Below, piece after piece: positions 17,026 through 25,319 of a DNA stretch of 64,000 nt (its first letter is position 1; every line of letters starts with the position of its first letter). The notes beneath the pieces were generated by a model that saw only the letters and a program-made list of their open reading frames with translations, ran no database searches and had not been told where the DNA came from. Where the stretch lies: the NCBI RefSeq assembly GCF_009709575.1, contig NZ_WIXO01000001.1, positions 3,226,001-3,290,000 of the forward strand, given 5' to 3'. The stretch comes from Streptomyces taklimakanensis. Lineage in GTDB: Bacteria > Actinomycetota > Actinomycetes > Streptomycetales > Streptomycetaceae. Made by a program: the position numbers and the translations under genes.

Positions 17026-18134
17026 CCGACACCGTCGACCCCCAATCCCTCCTCACCAAAGAGCAGCTCGACTACCTGCTCCAGGGCATCCACCCCGGCC
17101 GCGTCAAGCGCGACGGCAAGGGCTTCTCCCACGTCGAGGCATGGGACATCCGCCGCACCCTCATCCGCGTCTTCGGATTCGGCGGCTACGACGTCCGGCT
17201 CACCGACCTGGAACTCGTCCACCAGCACGGCGAACAGCGCCGCAAGGAGTACGGCGACCCGTACACCGCCTGGACCGTCATCTACCGCGCCACCGTCCAA
17301 CTCGCTGTCAGAGTCGGCGGCGTTGTCCTCGGCACGTGGGAAGGAAGCGCCGTCGGTGCCGGCGAGAACCAGCCCAACCTCGCCGACGCCCACGACCTCG
17401 CCATCAAGACCGCCGAATCGCAAGCCCTCAAACGGGCCGCGACCAACCTCGGCGACCAGTTCGGCCTCGGCCTCTACAACGGCGGCCAACTCAACCCCGT
17501 CGTCATCCGGTCCCTGCCCCACATCGCAACCGTCGAACAGCCCGACCTGCCGGCCGACGAAACCGTCCTGTCGGACCCGGAAGACGAGGCCGCCCAGCGC
17601 GCCGCCACCGAAACAGGCAACGACGCCCCCGCGGCAGACCGGCCCCCCATCGAACCCCACCCCCAGGCACAAGCCATCGCCGACGGCGCCGCCCGGCAAG
17701 CCAAGACCAAGGCCGACGTCAAAGGCACATGGTGGGGCCAGGGCGCGAAGGCGCGAGTCCTCAACTCGCCCATCACCGCCCCGGACACCGGGCAACCAGA
17801 CGTCCTCGGCGGCTACCTGACACGCCTCGCCGCCACCCTCGACCAGCCGAAGATCCCCGCCCAGGCCGGCGCGCTCCCCGCCCCCCAGGCCGCCACCACG
17901 CCCCCGGCAGGACAGCGCCCCGCCCCCGAAGCCGTCGCCGCCCTCCCGCCCCCCGGCCAGCACGGCGACCCTGACCGAACCACCGCCCTCAAAGAACTCC
18001 GCGACCTCGCCGACACCATCGGCCTGAACAGCCTCGAACGGGACTTCCGCGACAACACCGGAACCACCCTCGGCCAAGCCACCGCCGACCAGATCCGCGG
18101 CTTCACCGCCCTCCTCACCGGCCACACCACCTGA
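17022..18134 (+). CDS. Rad52/Rad22-type single-strand annealing protein
   Basis: Predicted phage recombinase of 370 aa that anneals homologous single strands. Residues 1-165 carry the Rad52-family core: GKGFSHVEAWDIRRTLIRVF, FGGYDV, a strand-rich TAWTVIYRATVQLAVR, and the hallmark WEGSAVGAGENQPNLADAHD then AIKTAESQALKRAATNLGDQFG. The remaining 200 residues are a Pro/Ala-rich linker and a short C-terminal helix. The start at 17022 overlaps the previous stop by ATGA. With the nearby exonuclease and resolvase it forms a recombination cassette. Confidence 0.9.
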   Translation: MTDTVDPQSLLTKEQLDYLLQGIHPGRVKRDGKGFSHVEAWDIRRTLIRVFGFGGYDVRLTDLELVHQHGEQRRKEYGDPYTAWTVIYRATVQLAVRVGGVVLGTWEGSAVGAGENQPNLADAHDLAIKTAESQALKRAATNLGDQFGLGLYNGGQLNPVVIRSLPHIATVEQPDLPADETVLSDPEDEAAQRAATETGNDAPAADRPPIEPHPQAQAIADGAARQAKTKADVKGTWWGQGAKARVLNSPITAPDTGQPDVLGGYLTRLAATLDQPKIPAQAGALPAPQAATTPPAGQRPAPEAVAALPPPGQHGDPDRTTALKELRDLADTIGLNSLERDFRDNTGTTLGQATADQIRGFTALLTGHTT

Positions 18135-18198
18135 CCGACACCAGCCGGGGCCGCCGCCGCCCCCCACCGGGGCGGCCCCGCCCAGCCAGGAGCAGCAC

Positions 18199-18705
18199 AT
18201 GCCCAGCATCTCCGAACTCGCGCTGCAGGAAGCCGCCCTCAAAGCCCTCGCCGAGATCGTCAAGCAGCAACTCGACACCACCAAGGCCGCCATGCAGGCC
18301 GAACTCGAAGCCTCCGGCGTCGGCCGCGTCGACGCCAGCCTCCCCGACGGCGTCAAGGTCGCCACCATCACCAAGACCAACCCCAAGCCCGCCCCCCACA
18401 TCGTCGACGAGCAGGCATTCCTCAACTGGGCCCGCGCCCAGTCCGAGGACAACATCGTCACCCGCCTGGTCACCGAGGTCCGGCCCGCCTACCGCGACGC
18501 CCTCCTCAAGCAGATGACCAAGCACGGCGCCCCCCACATCGTCAACGAGGACGGCGAGATCATCGACGTCCCCGGCGTCGAGATGCGAGAGCGCCCCTCC
18601 TACCACTCCGTCAAGCACACCGACGGCGCCCTCGACGCCATCGCCACCGCATGGCGCAACCGGGCCCTCCCACTCCCCGAGATCACCAACGGGAGCGAGT
18701 CATGA
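18199..18705 (+). CDS. conserved phage protein between Rad52 and exonuclease, 168 aa
   Basis: Begins MPSISELALQEAALKALAEI and has a helical N-terminus followed by TKTNPKPAPHIVDEQAFLNW. I do not recognise a named family, but similar proteins accompany recombination genes in actinophages. AGGAG precedes the ATG; a GC hairpin (about 18155-18180) lies in the 64-base gap upstream. Its stop overlaps the next start by ATGA. Confidence 0.65.
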   Translation: MPSISELALQEAALKALAEIVKQQLDTTKAAMQAELEASGVGRVDASLPDGVKVATITKTNPKPAPHIVDEQAFLNWARAQSEDNIVTRLVTEVRPAYRDALLKQMTKHGAPHIVNEDGEIIDVPGVEMRERPSYHSVKHTDGALDAIATAWRNRALPLPEITNGSES

Positions 18706-19436
18706 CCGGCATGACCGGATGGCACAACGGTCCCCTCCTCGGCTTCGACACCGAGACCACCGGCACCAACATCACCACCGACCGGATCGTCACCGCCTGC
18801 CTCGTCCACTGCGGAACCGGCCGCGACACCGCAACCACAACCTGGCTGTCCGACGTCGACGGCGTCGAGATCCCCGCCGAAGCAACCAAGGTCCACGGCG
18901 TCAGCACCGCCAAAGCCCACAGCGAGGGCCTGCCCGCGGCCAGCGTCATCCGAGACCTCGTCACCGAACTGGACCAGGCCGCCGACCACGACATCCCCAT
19001 CGTCGTCATGAACGCCCCCTTCGACCTCGGCCTACTGGAACACGAAGCCCGCCGCCACGGCATCACCCCCCTGTCCGAGACGGCAGGCGACCGGCTCCGC
19101 GTCATCGACCCCCGCGTCCTCGACAAGCACGCCGACCGCTACCGGCGCGGCGGACGCACCCTTACCGACCTGTGCGACCACTACGACGTGAAGCTTGGCG
19201 ACGCCCACACCGCCGACGCCGACGCCCTCGCCGCCTGCCGCGTCGCATGGCGCATCGCCCAGCGGCACCCGCAGCTCGCCGCCCTCACCCTCGACGAACT
19301 CCACGAGCAGCAAACCCACTGGCACGCACAACAAGCCGCGTCCCTGCGCAACTACTTCACCCGCGCCGGCAAGACAACCGACGCCGCCGACGTCCGCACC
19401 GACTGGCCCCTCGTCCCCCACCAGGAGGACTCATGA
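18702..19436 (+). CDS. DnaQ-type 3'-5' exonuclease
   Basis: Predicted DEDD-family exonuclease of 244 aa. ExoI is FDTETTG (residues about 16-22), ExoII is the N-A-PFDLGLLE segment, and ExoIII is HTADADALAACRVAW, so all four acidic residues and the catalytic His are present (DEDDh). The C-terminus has an extra helix and an RNYFTRAG motif. It probably processes DNA ends for the Rad52-type protein or proofreads during phage replication. ATGA overlaps join it to both neighbours. Confidence 0.88.
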   Translation: MTGMTGWHNGPLLGFDTETTGTNITTDRIVTACLVHCGTGRDTATTTWLSDVDGVEIPAEATKVHGVSTAKAHSEGLPAASVIRDLVTELDQAADHDIPIVVMNAPFDLGLLEHEARRHGITPLSETAGDRLRVIDPRVLDKHADRYRRGGRTLTDLCDHYDVKLGDAHTADADALAACRVAWRIAQRHPQLAALTLDELHEQQTHWHAQQAASLRNYFTRAGKTTDAADVRTDWPLVPHQEDS

Positions 19437-19528
19437 CCCGCCTCGCCCTCACCGCCCTCGCCACCGCCGCCGCCCTCACCGCCTACGCCCGATTCCTCCA
19501 GCGCAGCATCCAAGGCGACGGACAGTAA
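19433..19528 (+). CDS. 31-aa membrane peptide
   Basis: MTRLALTALATAAALTAYAR is one short hydrophobic segment ending in a charged tail. It is coupled by ATGA to the exonuclease gene and has GGAGGA before its ATG. Very small, so reality rests on coupling and ribosome site. Confidence 0.4.
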   Translation: MTRLALTALATAAALTAYARFLQRSIQGDGQ

Positions 19529-19600
19529 CCCCCCGCCCCGACGCACACCCGAACGCGAGCAGGTGGAGACACCAGCCCACAGCCACCAGGAGAGCCCCCG

Positions 19601-19972
19601 ATGACCGGCCAGCTCCAGATACCCACACCCGTCCAAGGCGTCATCAACGAAGTCGCCGCCGCCGCCGCCAAGCAGCGCGGCATGGCCAAGGCCGACGCCG
19701 CCACCCCCGTCGACTGGGCCACCGCCGCCGACGCCGCGATACTCACCCTCGCCCGCCGCGGCACCCCCTTCCAGGCCAGCGACTGCATCCGAGAGGGCCT
19801 CGTCGACGAACCGCCCCACTACAACATGTGGGGCGCCAGGTTCGGCGCCGCCCGCGCCGCCGGCATTATCCGCCCGGTTGGCTACGCCCCCTCCAAGCGC
19901 GTCACCACCCGGCACAGCGCCTGCCGCGAGTGGATCGGCACCGACGCCGTCCTCCAGGAGCGTGCCGCATGA
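19601..19972 (+). CDS. early phage hypothetical protein, 123 aa
   Basis: Contains PVDWATAADAAILTLARRG, then FQASDCIREGLVDEPPHYNMWGARFGAARAAGII, a layout typical of small phage winged-helix proteins that sit next to replication genes. The C-terminus has RHSACREWIG. CCAGGAGAG precedes the ATG. It overlaps the methyltransferase start by ATGA. Confidence 0.6.
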   Translation: MTGQLQIPTPVQGVINEVAAAAAKQRGMAKADAATPVDWATAADAAILTLARRGTPFQASDCIREGLVDEPPHYNMWGARFGAARAAGIIRPVGYAPSKRVTTRHSACREWIGTDAVLQERAA

Positions 19973-20943
19973 GTATCGTCAGCTTTTGCACCGGCGTGGC
20001 CGCTCTGGACGCCGCCGCCGAAGAGGTCACCGGCGAGCGCACCACCCTGTACGCCGAGACCGACCCCTACGCCTGCCAGGTACTAGCCGCGCGACTGCCC
20101 CACGCGACCAACCTCGGCGACATCACCCGTATCGACTACGCCACCATCGCAGCCCGCCACCCCGACGTGCGCACCCTCGTCGCCGGCTGGCCCTGCCAGG
20201 GCATCAGCCACAACGGGCACCGCCTGGGCCTGGACGACCCACGCTCGGGGATCTGGCGGAACGTCGCCCAAGCGATAGCCGCCCTCCGCCCCGAGCGGGT
20301 GTTCCTGGAGAACGTCGCCGCGCTGAGAACCCGCGGCCTGTCCACCGTCTCGGCGCACCTGAACGAGCTGGGCTACGACCTGTACTGGACGATCACCCGC
20401 GCCGGCGACGTCGGGGCCGCCCACACACGGCCCCGATTCCTGGGCTACGCCGTGCCCGGCCGGGGCATCACGGTCGAGGTGCCGGCGCCGGCTCCGACCG
20501 TCGAGGCGGTTCCCCGGCTGCTGCCCACCCCCAAAGCCTCCGACGGCCCCAACGGCGGGCCGAACCAGCGCGACGGGGCGGGGAACTACTACCTGCCCGG
20601 CATCGCCGTCCGGCTCGACACCCAGTGGCGGGCGCCGGAGTTGGGCCACGACTACGGGCTGGCGATCCGCCGCTGGGAGCGCATCCTGGGACGCCCCGCC
20701 CCGACGCCGACGTCCCCGGACCGTCGCGGAAATCTCCGCCTGAGCCCCCGGTTCGGGGAGTGGCTGATGGGTTACCCCGCCGGTTGGGTCACGGATCTGG
20801 ACCTGCCGCGTTCGCAGCAGATCAAGTTGTGCGGCAACGGGGTCGTCACCCTGCAAGGAGTCGCGGGGTACCGGCTCCTGATGGCCACCGCCTCGCCCAC
20901 CCGGATGCTGCTCCCCGCCCTCCCCGAGGCGGTGGCCGCATGA
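19969..20943 (+). CDS. DNA (cytosine-5) methyltransferase, Dcm family
   Basis: A 324-aa enzyme that transfers methyl from SAM to C5 of cytosine. It begins with motif I (SFCTGVAALDAAAEEV in place of the usual FSGCGG), then GWPCQGIS (motif IV; catalytic Cys) and ENVAAL (motif VI). Late motifs are LSPRFGEWLMGYPAGW and CGNGVV (motif X). No restriction enzyme gene is adjacent, so it is an orphan that probably protects phage DNA from host restriction. ATGA couplings on both sides place it in the early operon. Confidence 0.9.
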   Translation: MSIVSFCTGVAALDAAAEEVTGERTTLYAETDPYACQVLAARLPHATNLGDITRIDYATIAARHPDVRTLVAGWPCQGISHNGHRLGLDDPRSGIWRNVAQAIAALRPERVFLENVAALRTRGLSTVSAHLNELGYDLYWTITRAGDVGAAHTRPRFLGYAVPGRGITVEVPAPAPTVEAVPRLLPTPKASDGPNGGPNQRDGAGNYYLPGIAVRLDTQWRAPELGHDYGLAIRRWERILGRPAPTPTSPDRRGNLRLSPRFGEWLMGYPAGWVTDLDLPRSQQIKLCGNGVVTLQGVAGYRLLMATASPTRMLLPALPEAVAA

Positions 20944-21458
20944 CCGCCCCCACCACCGCCGGCGCCGCCCCCGCCACCACGGGGGCGGCCCCCGGAGTCG
21001 TGCTCGCCGGCCGGACGTTCACCATCACCCTCCCGCCCGGCCTGCCCCTACTCAACGCCAACGAGCGCATATTCCACCACCAGCGGGCAAAGGTGACCGC
21101 CGAGCTTCGGGGCGTCGCACAGGAAGCCTGCTCGGAGGACCCGGCGATGCGCGCCGCGCTCGCCGCCGCCAACCCCGGCCCGGTCATGCACCGCGCCCAC
21201 ATCGTCGGAATCCTCCACCCCGCCCGCGGCGGACGTCGCGACCCCGCCAACTGGTACCCGTCGTTCAAAGCCTGCGTCGATGGCCTCGTCGACGCGGGGG
21301 TCCTGGAAGACGACGACCACACCCGCGTCATCGGGCCCGACATGCGCCTCGGCCCGGTCGTGAAAAAGGGGCAGCTTGTGCTCCGCGTCCGCGAGATTCT
21401 GACCGACGCGCAGTGGGACACCGCCCAGCACCTCACCCTCGCCGGGAGTGCACTGTGA
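20940..21458 (+). CDS. RusA-like Holliday junction resolvase
   Basis: A 172-aa protein. After an Ala/Thr/Pro-rich leader, the motif PLLNANERIFHH is followed by DPANWYPSFKACVDGLVDAG and EDDDHTRV. These are the RusA signature, with Asp residues spaced for Mg2+-dependent cleavage of four-way junctions. The C-terminal strand VVKKGQLVLRV also fits. It would resolve recombination intermediates made by the Rad52-type protein. Coupled by ATGA and GTGA to its neighbours. Confidence 0.85.
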   Translation: MTAPTTAGAAPATTGAAPGVVLAGRTFTITLPPGLPLLNANERIFHHQRAKVTAELRGVAQEACSEDPAMRAALAAANPGPVMHRAHIVGILHPARGGRRDPANWYPSFKACVDGLVDAGVLEDDDHTRVIGPDMRLGPVVKKGQLVLRVREILTDAQWDTAQHLTLAGSAL

Positions 21459-22711
21459 GCCGTCAGGCGAAATCCCTCCGGGCCGAGGCGGCGTTCCGTG
21501 CTCGGGTCGCTGAACTCGGCGGGGAAGTCCTCGAACCCGAATGGCTCGGCAACGCCAAGAGACATCGGGTGCGATGCGCGGCCGGGCATGAGGGTACGTC
21601 CCGGCCCGCCGACGTCATGCGGGGGACGAAACTCTGCCGTATCTGCTCCCGGCGGGACCCGCGAACCGCCGAGACCGCGTTCCGGGCCCGCGTCGCTGAA
21701 CTCGGCGGAGAAGTCCTCGAACCCGCGTGGAAAGGCGCGATGAAGGCACACCGCGTCCGGTGCGCCGCGGGGCACGAAAACGAGGTACTACCGTACAAGA
21801 TTCAGCAGGGAAGAGGGATCTGCCCCTCGTGCGCTGGCCGGGCCCCGCAGGCAGCCTGGGAAGCCTTTCGTGCTCGAATCGCCGAACTTGGCGGGACAGT
21901 CCTCGAACCGACTTGGCTGGGCGCTATGACACCGCACCGAGCGCGATGCGCTCTGGGGCATGAGGGGACCCCACGACCCAACGACATCCGCTCAGGGCGA
22001 GGCATCTGCCGGGTGTGTTCTGGTCGGGATCCACACGCGGCGGAGCAGGCGTTCAGGGACCGCCTGGTCGAACTGGGGGCCACCCTCCTCGAACCCGAAT
22101 GGCTGGGCACGCACACACCACACCGAGTCCGGTGCGCAGCCGGACACGAGTGCTCGCCGCGCCCGAACAGCGTCCGACGCGGTCGGGGCGTCTGCGGGAT
22201 CTGTGCGGGCCGCGATTCACAGGCAGCCTGGGAAGCCTTTCGTGCTCGAATCGCCGAGGCCGGCGGCGAGGTTCTGGAACCGGAGTGGCTCGGCAACCAC
22301 GTACCACACCGGGTTCGGTGCGCGGCCGGGCACGAGACCCGACCCTGGCCGAGCAGTATCCAGCAGGGGCGGGGACTGTGTCGCTTCTGCGCCGGGCAGG
22401 CGTGGGATGTGCTGTACGTCGTCGTCGACGAGGTGCACGACGCCGTAAAGTTCGGCATCACCTCCGGTGACCCGCGCCCGCGTCTCGCCGTTCACGCCCG
22501 CGATGGCTACGACACCGTGGCCCGTCTCGTCACCGACCTGCCCGACGCCCGCGAGATGGAGCGGCGAATCCTTGCTGCCCTCCGTGACGCCGGTGAGCAG
22601 CCGATACGGGGCCGCGAGTACTATCCGGCCCGCGTCTTGCCGATGGTCCTCGACCTCGTCGACAACTCCCCGCGGGAGACCCCGACGCCCGGCGTTGGGT
22701 TCGCGTCTTGA
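21455..22711 (+). CDS. five zinc-ribbon repeats with C-terminal GIY-YIG-like domain
   Basis: A 418-aa protein beginning with GTG that overlaps the previous stop. Residues about 13-322 are five tandem repeats of about 62 aa. Each has AFRARVAELGG, VLEPEWLG, then HRVRCAAGH and a closing CRIC-type CxxC, so each likely binds one zinc. Residues about 325-400 read LYVVVDE, KFGITSGDPRPRL and AREMERRI, resembling the GIY-YIG nuclease fold of the T5orf172/MUG113 type (Tyr, Arg and Glu all present). The repeats should bind DNA and the end may cut it. It could be a homing-type endonuclease or a phage nuclease; neither is proven. Confidence 0.75.
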   Translation: MSRQAKSLRAEAAFRARVAELGGEVLEPEWLGNAKRHRVRCAAGHEGTSRPADVMRGTKLCRICSRRDPRTAETAFRARVAELGGEVLEPAWKGAMKAHRVRCAAGHENEVLPYKIQQGRGICPSCAGRAPQAAWEAFRARIAELGGTVLEPTWLGAMTPHRARCALGHEGTPRPNDIRSGRGICRVCSGRDPHAAEQAFRDRLVELGATLLEPEWLGTHTPHRVRCAAGHECSPRPNSVRRGRGVCGICAGRDSQAAWEAFRARIAEAGGEVLEPEWLGNHVPHRVRCAAGHETRPWPSSIQQGRGLCRFCAGQAWDVLYVVVDEVHDAVKFGITSGDPRPRLAVHARDGYDTVARLVTDLPDAREMERRILAALRDAGEQPIRGREYYPARVLPMVLDLVDNSPRETPTPGVGFAS

Positions 22712-23517
22712 CCGACCGACACGGCACCCGCCCCTGCTACCTGGCCGGGTGCCGTTGCCCCGAATGTTCCGAGGCGAACTACCGGTACATGGCCCGCCTC
22801 AACCTGGACCACGCCCGCGGCCACAAGCGGCGCGTCCCCGCCGACACCTGCCGCAGCCACATCCGCGCACTCCTCGACGCAGGCTGGCTCCAATCTCAAA
22901 TCTCCGCAGCCGCCGGCGTCGACCACACTCAGATCAGCCACATCACCACCGGCGAACAGCCGACCGTCGCGCGCACCACCGAACAGCGGATCCTCGCCGT
23001 CCCACCCGGCCCGCCCCCACGCGGCCGAGACGTCGACGCCACCGGCACCCGCCGCCGCATCCAAGCCCTCGTCGCGATCGGCCACCCCATGGCCCACATC
23101 GCCCGCGAAGTCGGCGTCGGCGTCGACGCGATCGGCCGGATCGCCCGCGGCGCGAAAACAGCAGTGCGGGCCACGACCGCAGACACGGTCGCGGTCGTCT
23201 ACCGGCGCATGTCCCGCAGACCCGGCGCATCGAAACGGGCACGGACCATCGCCGCCCGCCACGGCTGGCACAGCCCCCTCGCATGGGACGCCGCCACCAT
23301 CGACGACCCCACGGCGACGCCGGAAGAGGAAATCCAGGACCCGCCGGACAGCGGGCCCGCGGACCGCGCCGCCGAGGTCGCGCACCTGAAATCGCTCGGG
23401 GAGAGCGACGAGGAGATCGCCCGGCGACTGGGCATGAGCGTGCGCCGGGTCAGAGACACCGCGGCGGCACTCCGCACAACACGCCTCGATCCCCCGCGCA
23501 CCCCCGTGAACGAGTAA
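22708..23517 (+). CDS. multi-HTH phage regulator, 269 aa
   Basis: The start is probably TTG 22708, overlapping the previous stop (TTGA); it gives MTDRHGTRPCYLAGCRCPEC, a short Cys-rich N-terminus common in actinophage DNA-binding proteins. At least two, probably three, HTH segments follow: SQISAAAGVDHTQISHI, AHIAREVGVGVDAIGRIARG and ESDEEIARRLGMSVRRVRD. It closes the early operon; operator-promoter module 3 overlaps its stop codon. Confidence 0.65.
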   Translation: MTDRHGTRPCYLAGCRCPECSEANYRYMARLNLDHARGHKRRVPADTCRSHIRALLDAGWLQSQISAAAGVDHTQISHITTGEQPTVARTTEQRILAVPPGPPPRGRDVDATGTRRRIQALVAIGHPMAHIAREVGVGVDAIGRIARGAKTAVRATTADTVAVVYRRMSRRPGASKRARTIAARHGWHSPLAWDAATIDDPTATPEEEIQDPPDSGPADRAAEVAHLKSLGESDEEIARRLGMSVRRVRDTAAALRTTRLDPPRTPVNE

Positions 23518-23591
23518 GCGCCCCCACGTACTTGCGCGCAGGGGGGCGGGTCGCTAGATTGAACAACGCGCAACCGACACCACCTACCTGA
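23510..23591 (+). promoter_or_regulatory. operator-promoter module 3
   Basis: The first 26-bp operator (23510-23535; arms ACGAGTAAGCG and CACGTACTTGC) overlaps -35 TTGCGC (23532-23537). A 17-bp spacer leads to -10 TAGATT (23555-23560). A second operator (23566-23591; arms ACGCGCAACCG and CACCTACCTGA) covers the expected transcription start. It drives the gene at 23610. Confidence 0.7.
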
Positions 23592-23609
23592 AAGGCAAGG
23601 AGGAACACC

Positions 23610-24128
23610 ATGCCCGCCCCCCGCCACCCCCGCATCACAGCCCGCACCCGCGCCTTCCACGACACCCGCCCCCTCCAGATCACCCACACCCCCCACAGTT
23701 ACGACGACGCCCGCGACATCGACTGGATCGCCGTCGAACGCGCCGCCCAGGGCACCTACGACCCCACCGCCCTGAACCTCGCCGAGAAGCGCGAAGCCGT
23801 CCTCCTCATGGACCGCAACGGCTACACCGCATGCGACATCAGCGAACGCCTCAGCGTCTACCGCCGACAGATCGCCCGCTGGCGCTCCGACTCCACCGCC
23901 ATCAACTACAGCCACGTCGAACGCGCCACCCAGGGCACCTACGACCCCACCGCCCTGAACCCCGCCGAGAAGCGCGAAGCCGTCCTCCTCATGCTCGACC
24001 ACCACCACACCGAGCGCGAGATCAGCGAACAGCTCGACGTCCACCCCTGGGAGATCCGCCTCTGGAAGCGGCAGCAGAACCCCGACCACGGAACCACCCC
24101 CAAGCCGCAACTGCAGAAGGCCGCCTGA
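23610..24128 (+). CDS. duplicated-HTH phage protein, 172 aa
   Basis: Two tandem copies of a domain of about 55 residues. Each contains VERAAQGTYDPTALN or a close variant, then AEKREAVLLM, then a HTH (TACDISERLSVYRRQIARW and TEREISEQLDVHPWEIRLW). A strong AAGGAGG site precedes the ATG. It is the first gene of an operator-controlled unit and is a good candidate for an early regulator. Confidence 0.7.
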   Translation: MPAPRHPRITARTRAFHDTRPLQITHTPHSYDDARDIDWIAVERAAQGTYDPTALNLAEKREAVLLMDRNGYTACDISERLSVYRRQIARWRSDSTAINYSHVERATQGTYDPTALNPAEKREAVLLMLDHHHTEREISEQLDVHPWEIRLWKRQQNPDHGTTPKPQLQKAA

Positions 24129-24170
24129 CGGCTGCCTCCCCGGCCCGGCCGGCCCGCCGTCCGGGCGGGG
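24121..24170 (+). repeat. 50-bp direct repeat, copy A
   Basis: Covers the last codons and stop of the gene ending at 24128 plus a GC hairpin. It matches copy B at 24601-24650 in 49 of 50 bases, offset by exactly 480 bases. Confidence 0.85.
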
Positions 24171-24206
24171 CCGAGGAACCGCCAGACCGACCTCACGGAG
24201 GACCCC

Positions 24207-24608
24207 ATGGCCACCTGCCACCCCGAGCGCACCACCCGAGCCCACACCACGGCAGCCACCCCCGGACAACTCGCCGAACAGCGCCACATCCCCGACCCCG
24301 CCGACACCGCGCCCGCCGCCCTCGTCCCCGGCGCCAACGCCACCAACGGAAGGAGCACCGCGAAGCGTCGATTCCTCAACCACCGGGACATCGCGGCACG
24401 ACTGCGCGCCAACCCCGAACAGTGGCAGGTCGTCGCCGAGACCCGCCCCGGCCCCAGCTACTCGCGGTATCTGGCCCGCCGTATCGCCAAGGGAGAAACG
24501 GCGGTCTACCGGCCCGCCGGAGCCTTCGAGGCCAGGGTTGAGCGCGGCCAAGACACCGACACCGTCTACGCCCGCTACGTCGGCCACGACCACGCCCGCG
24601 CCGCCTGA
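24207..24608 (+). CDS. phage hypothetical protein, 133 aa
   Basis: A disordered N-terminus of about 50 residues is followed by a small domain, LNHRDIAARLRANPEQWQVV, then YSRYLARRIAKGETAVYRPAGAFEA. Unknown function; the AARLRANPEQW pattern recurs in small actinophage proteins. GGAGG precedes the ATG. Its 3' end carries repeat copy B. Confidence 0.6.
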   Translation: MATCHPERTTRAHTTAATPGQLAEQRHIPDPADTAPAALVPGANATNGRSTAKRRFLNHRDIAARLRANPEQWQVVAETRPGPSYSRYLARRIAKGETAVYRPAGAFEARVERGQDTDTVYARYVGHDHARAA

Positions 24609-24650
24609 CGGCTGCCTCCCCCGCCCGGCCGGCCCGCCGTCCGGGCGGGG
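24601..24650 (+). repeat. 50-bp direct repeat, copy B
   Basis: Second copy of the repeat at 24121. It again spans a stop codon and contains GCCCGGCCGGCCCG with CGGGCGGGG, able to fold as a hairpin. It may act as a processing or termination site. Confidence 0.85.
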
Positions 24651-24703
24651 CGAGGGGAGCCGGACAGACACCCGACCTCCACCCACCCGACGAGAGGAAC
24701 CCG

Positions 24704-25168
24704 ATGCCCGCGTCCGCCGCGGCCCGCTTCGCCGCCGCCTACGCCGCCCTCAACGCCTCCCACACGGTCGGCGACCACATCGTCCAACTCGACCACGACG
24801 CCGTCCGCAAGGGACTCCCCGGCACCGAAGGCCGCGCCGCCTGCGCCCGACACGTCGCCACCTACACCGCCACCCAAGCCCTCACCCTCGCCGGCGTGAA
24901 CCACACACTACGCCTCGGCCTGACCCCCCGCGGTATCGCCGCCGCCCTCGCCCTGTCCGCCGCCACCCACTACGCCATCGACCGATCCGGCGGCCGCTGG
25001 GCCGAGGACCCCGACACCCAGCCCACCACCGCCCTGGTCCGCACCGCCCACCGACTCGGCAAGGGCCAGTGGCTCCAACGCGACCCACAAGCCGGCTACC
25101 GCTACGACCAAGCCCTCCACAAGGGCATCCTGCTGGTCGCCTCGCTCGCCGCCTCCACCCGTTCCTAA
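24704..25168 (+). CDS. DUF3307-like membrane protein, 154 aa
   Basis: Contains LNASHTVGDHIVQLDHDAVR and ALSAATHYAIDRSGGRW, resembling the His/Asp pattern of DUF3307 phage membrane proteins (H..xD.xxQ then H..D). There are two or three moderately hydrophobic helices. Function unknown. A GC hairpin at 25197-25219 follows. Confidence 0.55.
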   Translation: MPASAAARFAAAYAALNASHTVGDHIVQLDHDAVRKGLPGTEGRAACARHVATYTATQALTLAGVNHTLRLGLTPRGIAAALALSAATHYAIDRSGGRWAEDPDTQPTTALVRTAHRLGKGQWLQRDPQAGYRYDQALHKGILLVASLAASTRS

Positions 25169-25196
25169 CCGACACCCCGGCACCCACCGGCCCGAC

Positions 25197-25219
25197 GCCC
25201 GCGCATTCGACGCGCGGGC
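25197..25219 (+). terminator. hairpin after the DUF3307-like gene
   Basis: GCCCGCGC pairs with GCGCGGGC across a 7-base loop. There is no T-run, so termination is only possible. Confidence 0.45.
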
Positions 25220-25249
25220 GCCGGGCCGTTTCCAGCTCCGGCGCGGCGT

Positions 25250-25279
25250 TTGCACACACCGTCACAACCCCCATACATT
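25250..25279 (+). promoter_or_regulatory. promoter of the PASTA gene
   Basis: TTGCAC, an 18-bp spacer, then TACATT. No 26-bp operator overlaps it, so the gene may be expressed in the lysogen. Confidence 0.55.
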
Positions 25280-25319
25280 CCCTGGGATTCGACACCACGC
25301 GCCCACAAGGGGGGACCCC

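Noticed and set aside
19195..19968. Upstream extension of the methyltransferase frame
   Set aside because: The extension translates to low-complexity Pro/Arg/Thr sequence over other genes; ATG 19969 starts directly at motif I and overlaps the previous stop by ATGA.
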